Of a stretch of DNA of 64,000 nucleotides, positions 26,425 through 34,450 are shown piece by piece; within the stretch, counting starts at the first letter, position 1, and the number at the start of each line of letters is the position of its first letter. The translations under genes and the position numbers were made by a program. This stretch comes from Mycolicibacterium goodii (GTDB taxonomy: Bacteria; Actinomycetota; Actinomycetes; Mycobacteriales; Mycobacteriaceae). Location of the stretch: NCBI RefSeq assembly GCF_022370755.2, contig NZ_CP092364.2:1054001-1118000 (forward strand). The letters run 5' to 3'. The notes below the pieces were generated by a model. That model made no database searches. It saw nothing but the letters and a program-made list of their open reading frames with translations, and was not told the DNA's origin.

Positions 26425-27391
26425 GCGGACCCCCGCCGCGGAGCGGCACAGCCCGGAGGAGATCATCCTCTACGACAAGGATCCCGAGACGAAGATCGCG
26501 ACCGTCACGTTCAACCGGCCCGAGTTCCTCAACGCGCCGACGTCGATGGCGCGGTTGCGGTACGCCGACGTGCTGCGCGCGGCCAACGCCGACAACGACG
26601 TCAAGGTTGTCGTCATCCGCGGGGTGGGGGACAACCTGGGCAGCGGTGCCGATCTTCCGGAGTTCATGGAGGGCAACGACAATCCGGCGGTGCGGCTGGC
26701 CGAACTGCGGTTGGAGGATGACGGTGTCGGCGAGGTGACGTACCCGCCCAGGGGCACGTTCCGCAACGGCGCCACGATCTCGGCCTGGTACGCCAATTCC
26801 CAAGCCGGCAACCGCGCGCTGCAGGATTTCAAGAAGATCAGCATCGTCGAGGCCAAGGGCTACTGTTACGGCTGGCACTTCTACCAGTGCGCCGACGCCG
26901 ACCTGGTGATCTCGTCCGACGACGCACTGTTCGGGCATCCGTCGTTCCGCTACCACGGCTGGGGACCCCGGATGTGGACATGGGTGCAGATGATGGGCCT
27001 GCGCAAGTTCCAGGAGATGGTGTTCACCGGTCGCCCGTTCACCGCCGCCGAGATGTACGACTGCAACTTCCTCAACAAGGTCGTGCCACGCGATCAACTC
27101 GAGGACGAGGTCGCCAAATATGCGATGGCGTGTGCGCGTAACCGCCCCGTGGACACGGTTTTTCAGCAGAAGGTGTTCTTCGAGATCTTCAAGCAGCAGC
27201 AGGGCGAGTACATGGGCAGCCTGCTCAGCGCTTTCTTCGAATCCATGGGCAACGGTGTGGCCAACGACAGCGACGATGACCTCGACATGTTCGAGTCGAT
27301 CGACTCGGGCCTTTCGGCCGCGGTCAACGACAACGACCTCAGGTTCCCGCCAGAGTTCCGGCTCTCCAAGAAGAACAGAAGCAAACCCTGA
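26417..27391 (+). CDS. Enoyl-CoA hydratase/isomerase family protein, long form
   Basis: At 324 residues it is longer than a typical 260-residue crotonase. It has VTFNRPEFLNAPTS near residue 30, the oxyanion strand GDNLGSGADLPEF near 72, an inserted segment at about 86-130, then VEAKGYCYGWHFYQCADADLVISSDDALFGHPS near 140-175. The ATG overlaps the M24 stop. The inserted loop may accommodate a bulky ring substrate. It probably hydrates, isomerises or cleaves a ring CoA ester formed with help of the following CoA-transferase. Confidence 0.83.
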   Translation: MAERTPAAERHSPEEIILYDKDPETKIATVTFNRPEFLNAPTSMARLRYADVLRAANADNDVKVVVIRGVGDNLGSGADLPEFMEGNDNPAVRLAELRLEDDGVGEVTYPPRGTFRNGATISAWYANSQAGNRALQDFKKISIVEAKGYCYGWHFYQCADADLVISSDDALFGHPSFRYHGWGPRMWTWVQMMGLRKFQEMVFTGRPFTAAEMYDCNFLNKVVPRDQLEDEVAKYAMACARNRPVDTVFQQKVFFEIFKQQQGEYMGSLLSAFFESMGNGVANDSDDDLDMFESIDSGLSAAVNDNDLRFPPEFRLSKKNRSKP

Positions 27392-27396
27392 CAGCC

Positions 27397-29817
27397 ATGA
27401 CCGCACCGCTACACGGATACACCGTCGTCGATCTCACGTCCGGCATCGCCGGGGGATACGCCACCAAACTCATCGCCGACGGCGGCGCCGACGTCGTGAA
27501 GATCGAGACAGCTCACGGTGATCCGCTGCGCCGTTGGTCGGCCTCGGGTGCGGTGATCGAACCGGGCCGCCACGGCGCGCTGTTCAGTTTTCTCGCAGGC
27601 GGGAAGCGCAGCGTCGTGATCGACCCGGACCTCGACGCCGACCTCGACCTGCTCGACCGGATGACCGGTGCTGCGGACGTTGTCGTGTGGTCACCGGAAT
27701 CGGCGGTGGCCCAGAAGATCTCACCTCAGCAGCTGTACCGTCGGTACCCGCATCTGGTGGTCACCTCGATCACGCCGTTCGGGCTCGACGGGCCGTGGCG
27801 CGACCGGGCCGCCACCGAGTTCACGCTGCAGGCCTGGTCCGGCGGTGCGATCGGTATCGGCCGGGGGGTGCAGGACCGCGCGCCGGTCTCGATCGGTGGG
27901 CAGGTCGGCGAGTGGCTCAGCGGCGCCTACGCCGCCGCGATGACGCTGTCGTTCCTGATCCGCAGGCACCGCGACGGGCACGGTGAACTGATCGACCTGT
28001 CCCAACTCGAATCGCAGATCCTCGGGCTCACCTATTATCCGGTGACCTACTTCGAGATGCTGGGCCGCCCGTGGCGCACCGAACGCCGCCCCACCGTGCC
28101 CGGCGTCGCACAGGCGGCCGATGGTCTCGTGGCACTCGGCTGCGGCACGGCCCAGCAGTGGTGGGATCTGTGCGCGATGTCGGGCCACGACGAGTGGATC
28201 GACGAGACCACCGAACTGACCATCACCGAGCAGGCCAACCTGCACGCCGAAGACCTCTACGCGTGGCTGCGTGATCAGCGCGTCGACGACGTCCGTGATC
28301 TCGCATCGGCGTTCCGGATCCCCAACTCGCCTGTCGGCAACGGCGAGAACGTGACGAGCATGGACCATTTCGGCGAACGCGGAAGTTTCGTGCGTCATCC
28401 CGAGGGCGGGTTCACCGTCCCGAACCACCCGTACCGGCTCAGCGGTGTCACACTGCGGCCCCCGTGCGCCGCACCCGTCCTCGGTGAGCACACCGACGCC
28501 GCCCACGCGGCGGCACCGACACCTCGCCCGGGCCCTGACGGCGCGCCGGCACGCGATCGCCTGCCGTTGTCGGGACTACGTGTCCTGGACATGACGACAT
28601 TCTGGGCCGGACCGTCCTGCACACACATCCTCGGCATGCTGGGAGCCGAGGTCATCCACGTCGAATCCACGGTGCGCCCGGACGGCACCCGCCTCATCGC
28701 GGGCATCCCGGCCTCCGAGGAGCAATGGTGGGAGCGCTCGCCGATCTTCAGCGCGCTCAACACCAACAAGAAAGGGCTCACGCTCGACTTCCAGACCGAG
28801 CGGGGCCGGGACCTGTTGCGGCGCATGATCGCGACGTCCGACGTGGTGGTGGAGAACTTCACCCCGCGCGTGATCGAGCAGATCGGGCTCGATTTCGACA
28901 CCCTGCGTTCGTTGCGTGACGACGTGATCATGCTGCGCATGCCGGGCTTCGGACTCGACGGGCCGTGGCGCGACAACCCGGCGTTCGCCTACATCATCGA
29001 AGACGCGTCCGGCCTGAGTTGGCTCACCGGTTTCGCCGACCGCGCACCGTTCGAGCCGTACTCGGTGGGCGATCCCAACGCGGGTGTCCACGCGCTCAAT
29101 GCGCTACTGCTGGCGCTCGAACATCGGCGACGCACCGGGCAGGGAGTGATGGTCGAGGCGGCCATGGTCGACGCCGCGCTGCACATCGCCGCCGAGCAGG
29201 TGATCGAGTTCTCCGCCTACGGTGCTCTCCTTCAGCGCGAGGGCAACCGCGGTCCCACCGCGGCGCCGCAAGGGTTGTACCGCACGGTTGACATCGACGA
29301 GTTCGACCGGCAAGACAGCTGGGTCGCGATCGCGGTGAGCACCGACGTCCAGTGGGAGGCTTTGCGTCGTGTGATCGGCGACCCGGAGTGGGCGTCGAAT
29401 CCCGAACTCTCCACCCACTCCGGTCGCCGCGCCCACCACGACCGGATCGACAAGGAACTCGCCGCCTGGTGCGCGCCCCGCAGCGGCGACGAGATCGTCG
29501 CGACGCTGTGGCCTGCCGGTGTACCCGTCGCGAAGGTCATGCAACCGCACCGGCAGCTGGAACTCGAGCAGGTGCGGCACAGGCGCTTTTTCGAGTTCGT
29601 CGGGCATCCGGTGAACCCGGCCGCCCCGCACAGCACCCTGCCCATCTCGCTGGCCAACGGGCCCAAGGAGTTCCACCGCCGACCGGCGCCTCTGCTCGGG
29701 GAGCACAATCATGAGTTGCTCGCGCAACTCGGGCTCGGCGACGACGAGATCGCGGCGCTGGCCGCCGACGGAGTCATCGGGACCGAGCCGGGCACTGCCA
29801 AACGCGTGACGCGCTGA
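27397..29817 (+). CDS. Double CaiB/BaiF (type III) CoA-transferase
   Basis: The 806-residue protein contains two tandem CaiB/BaiF domains, about residues 1-370 (starting LHGYTVVDLTSGIAGGYATKL) and 385-790 (starting LSGLRVLDMTTFWAGPSCTHIL). Type III transferases use an Asp that forms a mixed anhydride and normally act as interlocked dimers. The second half has AMVDAALH at that site, while the first half has SQLESQIL, that is Glu for Asp. So one active site per fused pair may be altered. It begins 5 bases after the hydratase stop. It likely moves CoA from a donor ester to the operon's carboxylic acid. Confidence 0.85.
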   Translation: MTAPLHGYTVVDLTSGIAGGYATKLIADGGADVVKIETAHGDPLRRWSASGAVIEPGRHGALFSFLAGGKRSVVIDPDLDADLDLLDRMTGAADVVVWSPESAVAQKISPQQLYRRYPHLVVTSITPFGLDGPWRDRAATEFTLQAWSGGAIGIGRGVQDRAPVSIGGQVGEWLSGAYAAAMTLSFLIRRHRDGHGELIDLSQLESQILGLTYYPVTYFEMLGRPWRTERRPTVPGVAQAADGLVALGCGTAQQWWDLCAMSGHDEWIDETTELTITEQANLHAEDLYAWLRDQRVDDVRDLASAFRIPNSPVGNGENVTSMDHFGERGSFVRHPEGGFTVPNHPYRLSGVTLRPPCAAPVLGEHTDAAHAAAPTPRPGPDGAPARDRLPLSGLRVLDMTTFWAGPSCTHILGMLGAEVIHVESTVRPDGTRLIAGIPASEEQWWERSPIFSALNTNKKGLTLDFQTERGRDLLRRMIATSDVVVENFTPRVIEQIGLDFDTLRSLRDDVIMLRMPGFGLDGPWRDNPAFAYIIEDASGLSWLTGFADRAPFEPYSVGDPNAGVHALNALLLALEHRRRTGQGVMVEAAMVDAALHIAAEQVIEFSAYGALLQREGNRGPTAAPQGLYRTVDIDEFDRQDSWVAIAVSTDVQWEALRRVIGDPEWASNPELSTHSGRRAHHDRIDKELAAWCAPRSGDEIVATLWPAGVPVAKVMQPHRQLELEQVRHRRFFEFVGHPVNPAAPHSTLPISLANGPKEFHRRPAPLLGEHNHELLAQLGLGDDEIAALAADGVIGTEPGTAKRVTR

Positions 29818-29825
29818 TCCAGCGC

Positions 29826-30644
29826 ATGAGATGCTCAAAAACCGTGGGCATCACACCATCTGACATTCTTCTGACCGGTCGAGTGGCCGTGGTGACCGGC
29901 GGCGGAGCCGGTATCGGCCGTGGTATCGCCGAGGGGTTGGCGGCGTTCGGCGCCACGGTGGCGGTCTGGGAGCGTGATCCCGATACCTGTTCGGCCGCGG
30001 CGCAGGCCGTCGGGGGCCTGGGGATCGTGACCGACGTGCGGGATTCCGCTCAGGTCGATGCCGCCCTGGCGGAGACGACCGCCGCGCTCGGCACCGTGAG
30101 CGTCCTGGTGAACAACGCGGGCGGTGTCTTTGCCTCACCGTTGCTGGACACCAGCGAGAATGGTTGGGATGCCCTGTACAAGGCCAACCTTCGTCACGTC
30201 CTGCTGTGCACACAGCGCGTGGCCCGGCAGCTGGTGACGGCCGAGATGCCCGGCAGCATCGTCAATCTCACCTCCATCGAGGGGGTCCGCGCGGCGCCGC
30301 GCTATGCGGCGTACTCGGCGGCCAAGGCAGGCGTGATCAACTACACGCGTACGGCGGCGTTCGAACTCGCGCCCTACGACATCCGGGTCAACGCGCTGGC
30401 GCCCGATCTCACCGTCACCGAGGGTCTGTTGGCGTTGTCCGGCGGGAAGCAGCCCGGCGGGAGCGCGATACCGATGAAACGCCCCGGCCATGTCGATGAG
30501 ATCGCCGCAGCCGCAGTCTTTCTGGCGTCCGGGATGTCGAGCTACATCACGGGTCAGACCCTGCACGTGGACGGCGGCACCGAGGCTGCGGGTGGCTGGT
30601 ACCACCACCCGCAGTCCGGCGCCCCCACGTTAGGGCCGGGCTAG
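29826..30644 (+). CDS. Short-chain dehydrogenase/reductase
   Basis: A 272-residue SDR (ATG 29826; a GTG at 29844 would give a more usual N-terminus). It has VVTGGGAGIGRGIAE near residue 21, NNAGGVFASP near 98, the serine strand VNLTSIEGVRA near 147 and YSAAKAGVINY near 161. It follows the double CoA-transferase by 8 bases and is probably the last gene of the operon. A 6-3-6 palindrome (GCGCTG/CAGCGC, 29811-29825) spans the junction and could reduce read-through. It ends 10 bases from a convergent SDR. Confidence 0.82.
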   Translation: MRCSKTVGITPSDILLTGRVAVVTGGGAGIGRGIAEGLAAFGATVAVWERDPDTCSAAAQAVGGLGIVTDVRDSAQVDAALAETTAALGTVSVLVNNAGGVFASPLLDTSENGWDALYKANLRHVLLCTQRVARQLVTAEMPGSIVNLTSIEGVRAAPRYAAYSAAKAGVINYTRTAAFELAPYDIRVNALAPDLTVTEGLLALSGGKQPGGSAIPMKRPGHVDEIAAAAVFLASGMSSYITGQTLHVDGGTEAAGGWYHHPQSGAPTLGPG

Positions 30645-30654
30645 GGATCCAGCC

Positions 30655-31500
30655 CTACTTGAGGCAGCTTCCCGCATCCACCGGAAGAGTCACACCGGTG
30701 ATGTAACGCGCTTCGTCGGACGCCAGGAACAGCACGGCGTTGCTGATGTCGACGGGCTCGACCCACGGGATGGGCAGCGTGTGGAACATCTGGCAGATCG
30801 GGGCCATGTCGTCGGGGCCCGGGTTCTCCAGGTCCGGCCGGAACATCTTGAAGGTGCCGTCGTTGTGCAGCATCGGGGTGGCGACGTGCGTCGGGTGCAC
30901 GGTGTTGACCCGGATGTTGTGTTGTCCGAGTTCGACCGCGAATCCCCGCATGAGGCCGACGACACCGTGTTTGGCGGCCACGTAGTTACCGCAGTGCGGG
31001 TAGGCCTTGAGCCCGCCCACCGAGCTGGTCAGCACGATCGAGCCGCCGCGACCGCCCGCGATGATGTGGGGGACACCGGCTTTCACGGATTTCCAGACGC
31101 CGGAGAGGTTGATGTCGATCATCTCGTCCCAATCCTCCTCGGAGGTCTGGTCGAGGGTGTCGCCGCCGTTGCCGATGCCGGCGTTCGCGACGATGATGTC
31201 GAGCCGGCCGAGTTGCTCCACACCGTTGTCGACGGCGGCCTTGACAGCCGCGGCGTCGCGCACGTCGACCTCGGCGGTGACGATGCGGCGGTTGAGTCCC
31301 TTCACCAGGTTCGCGGTCTCGGCGAGGTCATCGGATGTCGATGCCGGGATGGCGGTCTCGACACCGGGGCGGATCGGCCCGCAGATGTCGACGGCGATGA
31401 TGTCGGCGCCTTCCTGGGCCAGTCGCACCGCGTGGCTGCGGCCCTGGCCACGGGCCGCGCCGGTGACGAATGCGACCTTGCCTTCCACCCGTCCAGACAT
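30655..31500 (-). CDS. Mycofactocin-type SDR (carveol dehydrogenase-like)
   Basis: The 281-residue protein matches the SDR subfamily found only in mycofactocin-producing actinobacteria. It has FVTGAARGQGRSHAVRLAQEGADIIAVDICGPI near residues 11-42, a long insert before VDVRD, IVANAGIGNGGDT near 103, LTSSVGGLKAYPHCGNYVAAKHGVVGLMR near 153 and a final DAGSCLK. Such enzymes carry a non-exchangeable NAD that is recycled by mycofactocin instead of by free NAD; Rhodococcus carveol dehydrogenase is the best-known relative. AGAGG precedes the ATG. Its promoter carries palindrome D. An alicyclic or terpenoid alcohol is a reasonable substrate guess. Confidence 0.86.
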   Translation of the reverse strand: MSGRVEGKVAFVTGAARGQGRSHAVRLAQEGADIIAVDICGPIRPGVETAIPASTSDDLAETANLVKGLNRRIVTAEVDVRDAAAVKAAVDNGVEQLGRLDIIVANAGIGNGGDTLDQTSEEDWDEMIDINLSGVWKSVKAGVPHIIAGGRGGSIVLTSSVGGLKAYPHCGNYVAAKHGVVGLMRGFAVELGQHNIRVNTVHPTHVATPMLHNDGTFKMFRPDLENPGPDDMAPICQMFHTLPIPWVEPVDISNAVLFLASDEARYITGVTLPVDAGSCLK

Positions 31501-31852
31501 TGCTTACCTCTGTTCTGTAGCTCGGTATATGGGTGCGTCAACCACGAACTGTGCACCTGCTCAGCACTCTGTCACCGGCGCGCCCGCGATGTCAACGCCA
31601 GACTCAATATCGGCTATCCTTCCTCTCGGAACACAAGAATTATGTTCTCACAAACCGAGGGATCGCGCGTTGGGTCCGACGGATCACGGCAGGGTCGACG
31701 GAAGTGCTGAGCGATTGCTCGGCACCGGAGAATGTCAACGGTCATTGTCACAAAGTGCACGATGGCCGCAACGCGAGCATCTTCCAAGCGCTTCGGGTGC
31801 GCGGCATCACGAGAAGGGTGAGACGAGTTCTAACCGCCGGAGAACGTAGTTC
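31501..31852. other. 352-base non-coding region with two palindromes
   Basis: No convincing gene is present between the SDR start at 31500 and the TetR stop at 31853. The region holds the SDR ribosome site, palindrome D at 31634-31650 and most of palindrome E. Base composition is less GC-rich than the coding regions. The two palindromes are about 205 bases apart, which could allow looping. Confidence 0.6.
31634..31650. promoter_or_regulatory. Regulon palindrome D
   Basis: CAAGAAT-TAT-GTTCTCA matches the shared motif. On the minus strand it contains CATAAT (31644 to 31639), a good -10 hexamer for the mycofactocin-type SDR, which would give a leader of about 130 bases. Confidence 0.6.
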
Positions 31853-31855
31853 TCA
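31839..31855. promoter_or_regulatory. Regulon palindrome E at the 3' end of the TetR gene
   Basis: GGAGAAC-GTA-GTTCTCA has perfect inner arms (GAGAAC/GTTCTC) and the usual 3-base spacer. It overlaps the TetR stop codon instead of lying in a promoter. It may be an auxiliary binding site for looping, or simply a weak terminator. Confidence 0.5.
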
Positions 31856-32581
31856 GGCCGGCGGATTGGCCGAGAACCCGTGCGCGACGAAGTCCCAGAC
31901 CTCGTCGGCGGTGATGGGGTGTGGAGTGGATTCGTCGGTGCCGCCGCTCGACTGCGCGACGAACATGACCGTTTGCATGGTCATCGCGGCCATACGTTTC
32001 GGGTTGATGCCCTCACGCAGAAGTCCCGCCTCGGCAGCCTCTTCCATCAGCTCGGTGAGCAGGGCCAGCAGCGGTGCGTGCGCGACCTTGACCTCGGAGG
32101 GATGGGACACGAGAAGGCGTGGCGCGAAGTCGGTGAACAGCGGCCGTTTGGCGGCGGGGTCGGGCCGCGATGACTCGAAGAGCAGCTGGATCGCCACTTT
32201 GAGACGTTCCAATGGGTCCGAGTGGCTCGTGGTCGCGGCGCGGATCTGGTCCGCAGAGCGGCTCAGCGCGTCCTCGAAGAGCGCGAGCAGCAACTCGTGT
32301 TTACCGTCGAACTGCAGGTAGAAGCTGCGCAGGGATTGCCGGGAGCGGTCGACGACCTCCTGCACGGTGAAGTCTGTGCTGCCTTTTTCGATGATGATCG
32401 CCTGGGCGGCGTCCAAGAAGCGCTGCACGCGCTGGGCGGCGCGCAACTTGGCGGTTTTGATCGACCGCTCGACCGCCCGCTGCTTCCATGCGGGTTCTTC
32501 GCCGGCGCTGGTCACGGACGGCTCAGATGCTTGTCGAGTCGGGAGAGCATGGATTGACTGTACCGGAGAACGCCTTGCCAT
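31853..32581 (-). CDS. TetR family regulator, candidate controller of the palindrome regulon
   Basis: The 242-residue protein (ATG 32581; a TTG at 32608 adds nine residues) has a TetR DNA-binding domain at about residues 45-95: RVQRFLDAAQAIIIEKG, then FTVQEVVDRSRQSLRSFYLQFDGKHELLLALF. The C-terminal half is a typical helical ligand domain with a conserved Met-rich segment AAMTMQTVMFVAQ. A long 40-residue N-terminal extension rich in Arg, Lys and Glu precedes the HTH. Palindromes D, E and F flank it on both sides and F covers its own promoter, so autorepression and control of the scattered sites are likely. The inducer is unknown. Confidence 0.82.
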   Translation of the reverse strand: MARRSPVQSIHALPTRQASEPSVTSAGEEPAWKQRAVERSIKTAKLRAAQRVQRFLDAAQAIIIEKGSTDFTVQEVVDRSRQSLRSFYLQFDGKHELLLALFEDALSRSADQIRAATTSHSDPLERLKVAIQLLFESSRPDPAAKRPLFTDFAPRLLVSHPSEVKVAHAPLLALLTELMEEAAEAGLLREGINPKRMAAMTMQTVMFVAQSSGGTDESTPHPITADEVWDFVAHGFSANPPA

Positions 32582-32636
32582 AGTGGTGCCAGACCCCCTC
32601 GCGGCCAACGTGTCGGAGATTGTAACTTTCGTACTC

Positions 32637-32653
32637 CGAGAATAGTATTCTCG
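32637..32653. promoter_or_regulatory. Regulon palindrome F (divergent TetR/hydratase promoter)
   Basis: CGAGAAT-AGT-ATTCTCG is a perfect repeat, extended by one more C/G pair on each side (32636-32654), the best copy in the window. TAGTAT at 32643-32648 gives a -10 for the plus-strand hydratase and TACTAT on the other strand one for the TetR gene. Binding here would block both divergent promoters. Confidence 0.75.
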
Positions 32654-32720
32654 GCGAGGGAATTATAGAAGGCCTCATGGGAAGAGGCGCTTCTCCTGCA
32701 TCCCGCGCGAAGGGACTCAC

Positions 32721-33503
32721 GTGTACATCGACTACGACGTCGCCGATGCGATCGCCACCATCACGCTCAACCGCCCCGAGGCCGCCAACGCGCAGAACCC
32801 GGAACTGCTCGACGAACTCGACACGGCCTGGACGAAGGCAGCCGAGAACCCCGAGGTGAAGGTCATCGTCCTGCGGGCCAACGGCAAGCACTTCTCGGCC
32901 GGGCACGACCTGCGCGGTGGGGGTCCGGTGCCGGACAAGATCTCGCTGGAGTTCATCATCCAGCACGAAGCCCGGCGCTATCTCGACTACACGCTGCGCT
33001 GGCGCAACGTACCCAAGCCGTCGATCGCGGCCGTCCAGGGCCGGTGCATCTCCGGCGGGTTGCTGCTGTGCTGGCCGTGTGACCTGATCCTGGCTTCCGA
33101 CGACGCGCTGTTCTCCGACCCGGTGGCGCTGATGGGTATCGGGGGTGTCGAATACCACGGCCACACTTGGGAACTCGGTGCGCGCAAGGCCAAGGAGATC
33201 CTGTTCACGGGGCGTGCCCTGACAGCCGAGGAGGCCGAGCGCACGGGCATGGTCAACCGCGTCGTCCCGCGCGAAGAACTCGACGCAAAGACCCGCGAAC
33301 TCGCCGCGCAGATCGCCAAGATGCCGTCGTTCGCGCTGCGCCAGGCCAAACGGGCCGTCAACCAGACGCTCGATGTGCAGGGCTTCTACGCCGCCATCCA
33401 ATCGGTGTTCGACATCCACCAGACCGGACATGGCAACGCGCTGAGCGTCAGTGGCTGGCCGGTCCTGGTCGACATCGAGGAGATGAAGGCCAACATCAAG
33501 TAG
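32721..33503 (+). CDS. Enoyl-CoA hydratase family protein
   Basis: A 260-residue crotonase. It has ITLNRPEAANAQNPE near residue 14, the oxyanion strand GKHFSAGHDLRGGG near 55, and VQGRCISGGLLLCWPCDLILASDDALFSDPVALMG near 105-140. GAAGGGA lies upstream of the GTG. It stands alone as a single-gene unit divergent from the TetR regulator and its promoter has the strongest palindrome, so it should be one of the most tightly controlled genes. A C-terminal segment IHQTGHGNALSVSG is less common and may line the substrate pocket. Confidence 0.86.
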   Translation: MYIDYDVADAIATITLNRPEAANAQNPELLDELDTAWTKAAENPEVKVIVLRANGKHFSAGHDLRGGGPVPDKISLEFIIQHEARRYLDYTLRWRNVPKPSIAAVQGRCISGGLLLCWPCDLILASDDALFSDPVALMGIGGVEYHGHTWELGARKAKEILFTGRALTAEEAERTGMVNRVVPREELDAKTRELAAQIAKMPSFALRQAKRAVNQTLDVQGFYAAIQSVFDIHQTGHGNALSVSGWPVLVDIEEMKANIK

Positions 33504-33549
33504 CCGGCGCACCGCCATGGCCGCGCCGTGCGACGCGTGAATCATCCGC

Positions 33550-33598
33550 CGAGAACGACGAAAACGTCGCGCGAAGACGCTTCCGCACGACGTTCTCG
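33550..33598. terminator. Hairpin between convergent operons
   Basis: Arms CGAGAACG (33550-33557) and CGTTCTCG (33591-33598) can pair around a 33-base interior that includes a small GACG/CGTC stem at 33557-33568. The structure lies between convergent stops at 33503 and 33620. The outer arms resemble widely spaced palindrome half-sites, so a regulatory role cannot be ruled out. Confidence 0.45.
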
Positions 33599-33619
33599 TC
33601 GATCTCGATGTACCAGGGC

Positions 33620-34450
33620 CTAGAGCTGCGCGAGCCTTGGCGCGGTGCCCCTGGCCCGCATGCCCGATCCGGCCTTGCGGGTGAGTTCCCTTGCGTTGCC
33701 GAGCAATCCGTCCAGCACCAGGACGCGCTCGACGTGGGTGTGCAACTCATGTTCGGCGGTGAATCCGATGCCGCCAAGCACCTGCTGGCAGTGCTTGGCC
33801 GCGGTCAGGGCGGCCTTGCCCGCCGCGGCCTTGGCCAACAGAGAAGTGAGGTCGACGTTGTCCGCATTGGGCTGACTCAGTGTCGCCTCGGCGCCCTCGA
33901 TGGCCACCAACGTCTCGGCCAACCGGTGGCGGACGGCCTGGAACGTCGCGATCGGGGCGCCGAACTGCACGCGGTCCAGCGCGTGCTGACGCGCCAGGGC
34001 CAGCATCGCGCGGGCCGATCCGACGAGCCACCAGCCCAGCGCCCTGCGGGCCTCCGAGATCCGCAGCAACTGTCCGTCGGGCACCTTTCTCAGCGGCAGT
34101 CCGCCCAGCGTCGGATCGACGCTGTCCGAACCCTCCGGCCGGTCGCTGCGTTCCCACACCACCCAGCCGCCGCCCGCATACGGCATCGGCGGCGTGCCAC
34201 CAGGCATCCCGCCGATCGTCTCGAGCAGCACGTCGTTGAGCACCGACGCGTGCGAACCCGTTTCCCCCAGCAGCCGGAACACCAGCGGCATGGCGATCTC
34301 GGGCATGTCGCTGAGCATCTCGGCCCAGCCCAACTCGGCGAGCGCGGCGTCGAGCTTCGCGCCGGAAGTCGACAGCATGGTCTTGCGAAGGGTTTCCTCG
34401 AGCAGGCCCAGCGATTCTGGGTCCATGTCGGCGTTCACGTCCGTCGTCAC
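33620..34450 (-). CDS. Short acyl-CoA dehydrogenase subunit (heteromeric type)
   Basis: A 276-residue protein that resembles the short ACAD at 1457. The N-terminal and middle domains are reduced (MDPESLGLLEETLRKTMLSTSG at the start), while the C-terminal helical domain with QFGAPIATFQAVRHRLAETLV near 175 and QVLGGIGFTAEHELH near 235 is kept. The GTG start overlaps the stop of the full-length ACAD and has AAAGGGG upstream. I expect an alpha2-beta2 complex with that partner, acting on a CoA ester of a cyclic or branched acid. It is the last gene of the Rieske operon. Confidence 0.83.
   Translation of the reverse strand: MTTDVNADMDPESLGLLEETLRKTMLSTSGAKLDAALAELGWAEMLSDMPEIAMPLVFRLLGETGSHASVLNDVLLETIGGMPGGTPPMPYAGGGWVVWERSDRPEGSDSVDPTLGGLPLRKVPDGQLLRISEARRALGWWLVGSARAMLALARQHALDRVQFGAPIATFQAVRHRLAETLVAIEGAEATLSQPNADNVDLTSLLAKAAAGKAALTAAKHCQQVLGGIGFTAEHELHTHVERVLVLDGLLGNARELTRKAGSGMRARGTAPRLAQL

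Noticed and set aside
31501..31852. A small gene or RNA in the 352-base gap.
   Set aside because: No frame has a ribosome site with plausible protein, and no terminator-bounded RNA structure stands out.
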